Under the pieces are notes generated by a model. It ran no database searches and was not told the DNA's origin. It saw only the letters and a program-made list of their open reading frames with translations. 64,000 bases of DNA from Branchiostoma floridae (taxonomy: Eukaryota > Chordata > Leptocardii > Amphioxiformes > Branchiostomatidae), in contig NC_049980.1 of NCBI RefSeq assembly GCF_000003815.2, positions 5,469,004-5,533,003 on the forward strand, written 5' to 3'. Positions 59,401-64,000 of this stretch are shown here, in pieces. The translations under genes and the position numbers were made by a program. Every line of letters begins with the position of its first letter. Positions within the stretch are counted from its first letter, which is position 1.

Positions 59401-60437
59401 TGTCCAACAATGGACTCTTCCAGCAAAACGAGCTTGCTCATTGGCTGGTCATTAATTGGATTTACCTTGTCCCCCAACCACCTGGATGTCTATGGACTAG
59501 GTAGGTAGGTAGATAATTGGATCTACCTGGCACACCTGTGGCCCTGACACACCAGAATGACCTAGAGGTCGTTGACCTCGGCACTTCAATCTCACATATC
59601 CAAAACTCTCCCACAAAAACCTCCTTAAGGAGCCATTTTGAAGTGATTTATACCAAATATTATACATGGATCCTTTGAATAAGTATCTAGGGCACCTCTG
59701 TCCCAAATTTCAGGTCATTTGGATGTAATACCATGGTACAGGGGGCCAAATTATACAGTTTTGGTCCAAAAGTTGCAATAAAACCTTAATAAAATCATTT
59801 AAGGAGCAGATATGAAAAAAATTAAAAAAACACATTTTGGTATTGGCTCACTCTACCCTTGTGCCAAATTTCAGGTCATTCGGTCCAGGAACGGCGGAGA
59901 TGAATCACTTTGAAGATTTGACAGGAGAAAGAAAGAAAGAAAGAAACATTACGAATACAATATATTTCACCATACTATGTATGGCTGAAATATAAAAAGA
60001 TTCGTTTCTTTTCTATACAATTCGTTGAGCGATATGTCAAATTCTAGGTCACAGAGAGAGCGCGGCGAGAGCGCCGTCCTAGTGGAAAGGGAGTATTATA
60101 AGGCAAGCAATTTTGCTCAAAATTGTAGTCTTTTTGTGGGGAGAGGGATTTTGGAGATAAGCGCACCTCAAACAGCGAGTGAAACATCACACGATCGGTG
60201 ATCGCTGGCCAGCTTCCAAGTCTTACTGAAGCCAGTCAGACAAAAAAGGCACAACTATAACAACGAGGGATTAGTATCCCGTGGAGCTCAAAATATATAG
60301 CAAGAAACTACATACTACTAGCACTTTGGCGATCACTCACCTGTGTTCAAATGGGTGGTTGACAAAGCAGCAAGAAGAAAAGAAAGAAATTTCACCAAAC
60401 GCACTGAAGTACCCATCCTCTCCTCCTGGTACGACAT
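46152..60437 (-). CDS. Gene 2: secreted VWA-EGF-CCP5-TSP1x2-C-type lectin protein
   Basis: This is a complete-looking 13-exon gene: 60437-60341, 53618-53589, 53034-52456, 51953-51837, 51364-51188, 50598-50419, 49643-49467, 49249-49070, 48905-48729, 48530-48351, 48153-47980, 47426-47189 and 46374-46152 (minus). The exon lengths sum to 2529 nt, exactly 843 codons with the terminal TGA, and all splice borders keep frame. Introns are phase 1 except the one inside the lectin domain (phase 2). Domains are signal peptide, linker, VWA (MIDAS intact), EGF-like, five CCP, two TSP1 and a C-terminal CTLD. The product is probably secreted, with several ligand-binding modules; a matrix or innate-recognition role is inferred from domains. 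No AATAAA was recognised close to the stop. Confidence 0.85.
46375..47188 (-). other. Intron inside the C-type lectin domain
   Basis: Phase 2 intron. It contains at 46612-46735 one copy of a dispersed repeat (AAATCAAACCTGACCA, ACCCATGTACCA, GGAGATATATCGCC) that also makes up 63110-63777. Confidence 0.7.
47189..47426 (-). CDS. Gene 2 exon 12: C-type lectin domain, N-terminal half
   Basis: This 238-nt exon, phase 1 in and phase 2 out, has acceptor TTCTAG and donor GTAAAT. It encodes the N-terminal pair of cysteines of a long-form CTLD (RDC ... KYCFW), the helix with [15 protein letters not shown], and residues up to the WIGL strand. The next exon completes Arg at the junction and starts with NYWIGL. 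Confidence 0.88.
47427..47979 (-). other. Intron between TSP1 repeat 2 and lectin domain
   Basis: Phase 1 intron of AT-rich sequence. No element is recognised. Confidence 0.7.
47980..48153 (-). CDS. Gene 2 exon 11: thrombospondin type 1 repeat 2
   Basis: This 174-nt phase 1-1 exon has acceptor CACATAG and donor GTAAG. The TSP1 module ([19 protein letters not shown], six Cys) is about 90 percent alike in sequence to exon 10, pointing to recent exon duplication. Confidence 0.92.
48351..48530 (-). CDS. Gene 2 exon 10: thrombospondin type 1 repeat 1
   Basis: This 180-nt phase 1-1 exon has acceptor CACATAG and donor GTAACTG. It encodes a TSP1 module with [21 protein letters not shown] and six Cys. 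The W-x-x-W-x-x-W pattern is the known C-mannosylation and heparin-binding layer of TSRs. It closes with CLVIG, three residues longer at the end than the next repeat. Confidence 0.92.
48729..48905 (-). CDS. Gene 2 exon 9: CCP/sushi domain E
   Basis: This 177-nt phase 1-1 exon has acceptor TTTCAG and donor GTAAG. It is a CCP module ([14 protein letters not shown]), the counterpart of 898-722 and the last exon shared in order with gene 1. Confidence 0.9.
49070..49249 (-). CDS. Gene 2 exon 8: CCP/sushi domain D
   Basis: This 180-nt phase 1-1 exon has acceptor TTTCAG and donor GTAAG. It is a CCP module of the YQDRITFTC / [10 protein letters not shown] type, the counterpart of 1246-1067. Confidence 0.9.
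49467..49643 (-). CDS. Gene 2 exon 7: CCP/sushi domain C
   Basis: This 177-nt phase 1-1 exon has acceptor TTACAG and donor GTAAG. It is a CCP module with four Cys and the conserved Trp, the counterpart of 1637-1461. Confidence 0.9.
49945..50385 (-). mobile_element. tRNA-derived SINE, full length
   Basis: On minus, the 5' end has an A-box-like TAGCACAGTGG and a perfect B box GGTTCGAATCC (around 50328-50338), followed by the body with CCTTGGGAAAGGCACTTTAC and the 3' part shared with 2430-2697. It lies in the intron between CCP B and C of gene 2. The paralogous intron of gene 1 lacks it. Confidence 0.75.
50419..50598 (-). CDS. Gene 2 exon 6: CCP/sushi domain B
   Basis: This 180-nt phase 1-1 exon has acceptor TTACAG and donor GTAAG. 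The CCP module has one extra codon (PGPAYSYP) relative to gene 1 exon 6. A full-length tRNA-derived SINE starts about 34 nt downstream of the donor. Confidence 0.9.
50670..50847. mobile_element. Hairpin MITE in CCP A-B intron of gene 2
   Basis: TAAACCATTAAACATTGACA and CGTAAAACACATT on the left are inverted as AATGTGTTTTACG and TGTCAATGTTTAATGGTTTA on the right. Gene 1 keeps only a related left half at about 2315-2355. Confidence 0.55.
50848..50940 (+). repeat. ~45-bp tandem duplication
   Basis: Two units of TTGATTAGACAAACATAT plus CACATTTTCAGTATC-type sequence, next to the hairpin MITE. Confidence 0.7.
51099..51158 (+). repeat. (GT)n microsatellite
   Basis: A GT tract in the CCP A-B intron, about 30 nt from the donor of CCP A in gene 2. 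Confidence 0.97.
51188..51364 (-). CDS. Gene 2 exon 5: CCP/sushi domain A
   Basis: This 177-nt phase 1-1 exon has acceptor TTCTAG and donor GTAGAG. The CCP module is of the CNQGY type with four Cys and Trp. It is the counterpart of 2899-2723. The donor lies only about 30 nt from a GT/CA microsatellite in the next intron. Confidence 0.9.
51837..51953 (-). CDS. Gene 2 exon 4: EGF-like domain
   Basis: This 117-nt phase 1-1 exon has acceptor ATGCAG and donor GTGAGT. It is a six-cysteine EGF-like module of 39 codons, almost identical to gene 1 exon 4. Confidence 0.88.
52456..53034 (-). CDS. Gene 2 exon 3: von Willebrand factor A domain
   Basis: This 579-nt phase 1-1 exon has an intact MIDAS: DSSES, TYTGEAL and LTDD. 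It is nearly identical to gene 1 exon 3. It has TDDV where gene 1 has TDDD, and its C-terminal Q-S-I-C-D is unchanged. Acceptor TTTCAG and donor GTAAG are clear. The 185-codon plus-strand frame across 52481-53038 is a shadow. Confidence 0.93.
53589..53618 (-). CDS. Gene 2 exon 2: 30-nt linker micro-exon
   Basis: This is a 30-nt phase 1-1 exon between TTTTCAG and GTAACG, identical to gene 1 exon 2. It is the required frame-compatible link between the signal exon and the VWA exon. Confidence 0.65.
55219..55303 (+). repeat. (TG)n microsatellite
   Basis: A GT tract with one CATG interruption, expanded relative to 6741-6769. Confidence 0.97.
55823..56008. mobile_element. TCTCCAAGCAG-family MITE in gene 2 intron 1
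   Basis: This is the paralogue of 7291-7484; ends are TACTCTCCAAGCAGAAGTTG and AACCTCTGCCTGGAGAGCAG. Confidence 0.72.
56290..56562 (+). repeat. Complex GT-rich microsatellite
   Basis: GT repeats with many GC and TAT interruptions. It is the counterpart of 7796-7932 but longer and more impure. All open frames through it are artefacts. Confidence 0.95.
57890..58047. mobile_element. TCTCCAAGCAG-family MITE in gene 2 intron 1
   Basis: This is the paralogue of 25548-25701; ends are ACTCTCCAAGCAGAGGTTTG and ATAACCTCGGCTTGGGGAGT. Confidence 0.72.
58556..59994. mobile_element. CTAGAAAGGCCGAC...TGGCTGAAATATA repeat element, copy 2
   Basis: This 1439-bp insertion is in gene 2 intron 1. The gene 1 intron is uninterrupted at 26150-26158 (AAGTGTAAAAAG), which fixes both ends to within 2-3 A residues. 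It carries the same terminal sequences and GAAA tract as copy 1. The interior contains runs of short diverged repeats with phrases such as AAAAATGGACT and TTCAGGTCATT. Confidence 0.7.
60341..60437 (-). CDS. Gene 2 exon 1: signal peptide
   Basis: This 97-nt exon runs from ATG at 60437-60435 to a GTGAGT donor (60335-60340), phase 1. It encodes 32 residues with a hydrophobic core ([12 protein letters not shown]) after a second Met at residue 8. An in-frame TAG precedes the first ATG by 54 nt. It is the paralogue of 26600-26504 with a few conservative changes in the core, as expected for a signal under relaxed constraint. Confidence 0.75.
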
Positions 60438-61790
60438 GTAGCCGACTTGTGCCCGATTCCCTCCCGAGGAATCGCAAATGTCTCCCGATTTCTAAGGCCC
60501 AAAGTTTGAGGGGGAAAATCCGTGATACGAATCCAAACTGAATGCTGCCTTATAGCTCTCGCGATTGCTAATTACAAAGTCAAGAAGAATTTTAAAAATC
60601 CGAGATAAAAAGAATCCAACATGAATCCTGCTTCGCGCTTGTCAAAACTCGACTGAATTGTGAACAAAGGGTCCCACAGATGTTAGGCGTTACCAATACT
60701 GTGTCACACACGTTAAAGCAATGACGTTATCCAAGGCGCGCCAGAGCCGAGCAAATTGTGCACAATTTTGCATCAATCATTTTCGTCAATTACCCCGTTA
60801 AGGTGACATCTCATTGCACTTGGGGCCGCCACCAGTGCGACAATGCGGGGTTTGTAATATTACAAAGAATTTCAGAGGTTAAGAACGGATTTTCTTACGT
60901 CTTGCGTATTGTGTTGTCTTCTAAGTCATGCTTTTACGCAAGACGCAATATATAAATCATACAAATCGGCGAAAATAACACATTAGTGAACGAACCATGC
61001 AGTACCGCACCGGTACCCCAAGTGCAGTGAGATACCACCATTAGTCCAGATGATATATCAGTCCACTTGGCTATCCGTGTCATAACCTGCAAAGTGAATG
61101 GCAAAAAAACAGAAGTACCTGATCGTAATTGTACATTTTAAAACAGCTTTTTCTACTTCCAAAGTGTCTAAATTTTAAATGAATGAATCCGTGCAACAAT
61201 AGGTAAATTTTACAATGAGTTGGGTATTTGATATCCAGTTATATCCTTCATTTTTTCGATAAGTGTATTTTTTAGACACACTGTAGGAAGACAAAATGTG
61301 CCTTTTTTCGCAAACGTTGATAAACCAGATATGGTGTGATTTAAGCGCTCAAGTCAATCTGTTAACAACATTGTATGAAAGGGCGACAGTAACGATTAAG
61401 CTTTTGAGCTGTAAGACCTATTGTTGAATAAATAGTTGACATTCACAGGGCATACAGTCAGAGTGGACTATACCATTATTGATCGTTGTCGAGGAAGATA
61501 AGCCAAGAAGAAGAGGAAGAAGATAGAGACCTTGTTTAAAGTTCAACGCTGTAGTATAAATCCAACATTTTTATGTAATCTTTTGTTCATGCGTAATAAT
61601 ATATCATCTTTTGTTGTAGGGCCTAATGGTTAAATGTAATGTATTTTACTACGTTTACTTTCGTGTCCAATCATACAGGAATAAAGGATGAAAATTGATG
61701 AATGAATGAGTGAACGAAATGAAAGGATCAATGCGATTACATCGTGAATCCACCATGCAAAGGATTTCCACGGATTTCTACCATTTAAAC
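60438..61790 (-). promoter_or_regulatory. Upstream region of gene 2
   Basis: Non-coding DNA matched to 26601-28000. It holds the TGACGTTA and GGCGCGCC motifs near 60721-60740 and the inverted-repeat MITE at 60795-61044. The CCAAT next to the CRE-like site in gene 1 reads GCAAT here. Promoter function is inferred from position only. Confidence 0.25.
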
Positions 61791-63100
61791 AAGAGTTCGT
61801 AGACCTCAGGCCTGCATGAAATGTATTGGGTTTCTGTAGACCTATTGTGTATTTTTGCCTTTTTGTCTGTGGTACGTGGTTGGAAAAATGAGCTTTTTAC
61901 CGTGTTGGTTGTGCACCATGCAAAAGTCTGACTCTGAAATTCCATTTTCTGAATTTGTAAGTTTGGACATGGATGAACATTACTTATTTTGGATTTCTTA
62001 AGTATGTAACCAACCACAGTACTTTGAAGTTGTTGAGACGCTACCTTTTTTTGTCTCAGATGGCCCATGCACATGTAGTTACTCTGTCACATGATATACT
62101 AATATCTTCCTATTTCAATGTACTGACCTAATGCAGCTGCTAAGTCTCCTTGGTTTGTGTTCTTCCAATGATATTCATTAAAGATTTATTTCTGGGGTGT
62201 TATTCACTTGACATCGGAATGTTACTCGCATAATTTGACCAATGATACTTTTATCTGTAGTTCCATAGACATTAGACAATATGAATAGTGGTAGCCCCCA
62301 TGCAGCAGCAACAGTTAGTCCCCAGGGTGGTATGATATTTTCATTCAATCCATCCAACCCAAACCTAAATCTCCTGTAGTATCTAAGCCAAATTTAACAG
62401 CACAATTTACTATGAAAAATGTCCTTGTCAATCCCATTTATAGATGGCAAGCTGCTGGCAATGGAAGCTTTGAAAAGTTCAGAAGCTGTTGTAGTCAGAG
62501 CAAACACCCAGCAAACATCCCCGCAAACCAATGAGCAGTTGCTTAGAAGGGGAATTTCATCATATATTTGCCGCGACAAAATGCAACAAACGATACTGAA
62601 TTCAAAACAGAACAAAGCTAAGCCTCCACCACTTAACCCTGCCTGTACCATAGATTAAGCAGGCCCAAAAACCAAGCGAATATGACTAGCCCAAAACAAC
62701 AAATTACCTGTATACAGTATGGAAATGGCATTACCAAAGAAACAAAAAGAAACACAGGACAAATCATACACATACCTTTCTCTTATGCCCACACTCTATA
62801 CAGTTCTCCTCCACGTTAGAAAATTGCATCTTCTTCTGTTTAAGTTCAAGTTCAACCATGATTGCCAACAGGGTAAAGGAACTTGTACCGGAACTTAAAA
62901 CTCAGTACTATACAGCTCTAGAAACACCACAAAGAGTAATAAGCAAACTCCAATTATACCTGACCAACAGATATATAATCTGGCACACTCCTGTCATCTG
63001 GCAAACTGTCAGTGCCACTAAGTAACCTGATACATTGAAGGTGGCCCAGGCCAGATGATGGTTCTACACCCAACCATAATCTGTTTTTAAAACCAAGCAG
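61791..63100. other. Sequence private to the right copy
   Basis: No match to the left duplicate, which has only about 40 bp here. The minus frame 62074-61778 (98 codons) and the frames at 62394-62658 show no recognised domain. It may be an insertion or a wrong join next to the 100-N gap. Confidence 0.4.
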
Positions 63101-63109
63101 ATATTGGGA

Positions 63110-63777
63110 GGATGCCCCAACCACACTAAAACAGGGTCAACCTATACAGTATCAAGTTCAAGCACTAGGAGGCCCAAAATCAAACCTGACCACCAGGACA
63201 CCACAAACAACTCACGTACCAAATGGCAACACAATGGCACCTTGCGTTCCGGAGATACAGCGCACGCCCCGTGCCCGCACAAAAGGTAACCTAAAATGTC
63301 AAGTTCAAGCACCAAGGGCGCCAAAATCAAAATTGAGCATTATTCAGCCACCGCCGACACATGTGCCAAATATCATCGCGCCAGCACCAGCCGTTCAGAA
63401 GATATAACTCCGGAAACACCCCTCCCGGACACAAAATTCGACCTGCCGGGTCAAGTTCAAACGCGACAAGGCCCAAAGTCAATCCTAGGCAACAGGCAAC
63501 AACCCCCCACCCATGCACCAAAAATCGTCGCAATCGCGCGTATCGTTCCGGACACACAGCGCCAAAAGTGCCCCAAAAACACCAAAAATGCCACCTTCAA
63601 TGCCAAGGTCAAGCGCCAGGAGGCCCAAAATCACACCTGAGTGTCAGGCTACCACCCCCAACCCACGTACCAAAAATCGTCGTGCTCGCACCATCCGTTC
63701 ACGAGATACAGCGCCCTACATCCCCGGCTACCGAAAAGTTCCCACCAGCATCAAAACCATACCCGCATACATGCAGT
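63110..63777 (+). repeat. Diverged ~160-bp tandem repeat
   Basis: Four or more units contain TCAAGTTCAAGC, GGCCCAAAATCA, CACGTACCAAA and CGTTCCGGAGATACAGCGC with variation. One dispersed relative is at 46612-46735. The array is cut by the N gap. Confidence 0.65.
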
Positions 63778-63877
63778 NNNNNNNNNNNNNNNNNNNNNNN
63801 NNNNNNNNNNNNNNNNNNNNNNNNNNNNNNNNNNNNNNNNNNNNNNNNNNNNNNNNNNNNNNNNNNNNNNNNNNNNN
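63778..63877. other. Assembly gap (exactly 100 N)
   Basis: A 100-N run is a usual placeholder for a join of unknown size. Sequence right of it resumes the left duplicate at 28034. Confidence 0.99.
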
Positions 63878-64000
63878 GCACATAAAGAGAACCACGTACT
63901 TTTCGTCAGTTGACCTTTATCTAAAGCCAGTAATTATCAATAACCACACCGTTCACCGGTACGTGACTCACCACACTTGGAGTTTGACGGCGAGAAAGTT

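Larger units (their letters stand above)
53619..60340 (-). other. Intron 1 of gene 2
   Basis: About 6.7 kb of non-coding DNA matching 5142-8317 plus 24513-26503 of gene 1. The uninterrupted site of the giant element is at 56909-56914. It contains two MITEs, long GT tracts (55219-55300, 56290-56560) and the private repeat at 58556-59994. Confidence 0.75.
48663..64000 (+). repeat. Segmental duplication, right copy
   Basis: This copy is collinear with 655-28155. It lacks the 16.2-kb element (single GACTCA at 56909-56914). It carries a private 1.44-kb repeat at 58556-59994, and about 2 kb of non-matching sequence from about 61790 to the N gap ending 63877, after which the match resumes. Confidence 0.88.

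Overview
This window is metazoan nuclear DNA, most likely from a cephalochordate (amphioxus, Branchiostoma-like). The grounds are short phase 1-1 exons for VWA, EGF-like, sushi (CCP), thrombospondin type 1 and C-type lectin domains in one gene, a dense mixture of MITEs, tRNA-derived SINEs and non-LTR retrotransposons, and long GT/CA microsatellites. The species is an inference; no ribosomal or mitochondrial marker is present.

The genes are two tandem paralogues on the minus strand, each encoding a secreted multidomain protein. Gene 2 (60437 down to 46152) appears complete. Thirteen exons with GT/AG borders and consistent phase add up to exactly 843 codons including the stop: signal peptide, 30-nt linker exon, VWA, EGF-like, five CCP, two TSP1, and a two-exon C-type lectin domain. 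Gene 1 (26600 down to 21, continuing off the left edge) has the same 5' order but six CCP exons before the window ends. The paralogy extends to non-coding DNA: about 655-28155 matches about 48663-64000 in the same orientation, so this is a tandem segmental duplication. The products look like adhesive or recognition proteins of the matrix or immune type. That role is inferred from domains only.

The most striking object is at 8312-24518, inside intron 1 of gene 1. It is a 16.2-kb, nearly perfect inverted repeat with arms of about 7.4 and 6.7 kb around a spacer of about 2.1 kb that is partly assembly gap. GACTCA flanks it on both sides, and the paralogous position in gene 2 (56909-56914) has a single GACTCA with no insert. 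It therefore behaves as a giant foldback-type mobile element. Both outer ends carry a cluster of about ten 25-bp repeats centred on the palindrome GGGCGATCGCCC. No transposase is visible. The arms differ by a 1.48-kb hAT-like insertion in the left arm and a 745-bp difference in the right arm.

Between the genes (about 28-46 kb) there are nested retroelements: a Tx1-like LINE on plus is split by a CR1/jockey-type LINE on minus (TAACC target duplication), which is itself split by a 1.8-kb repeat also found in intron 1 of gene 2. Further on lie a ~250-bp tandem repeat invaded by a 71-bp hairpin MITE with a perfect 9-bp duplication, and a 2.15-kb TA-flanked TIR element. Three N gaps are present (15932-16075, 16946-17714, 63778-63877). 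The last is exactly 100 N and lies where the right duplicate departs from and rejoins the left one.
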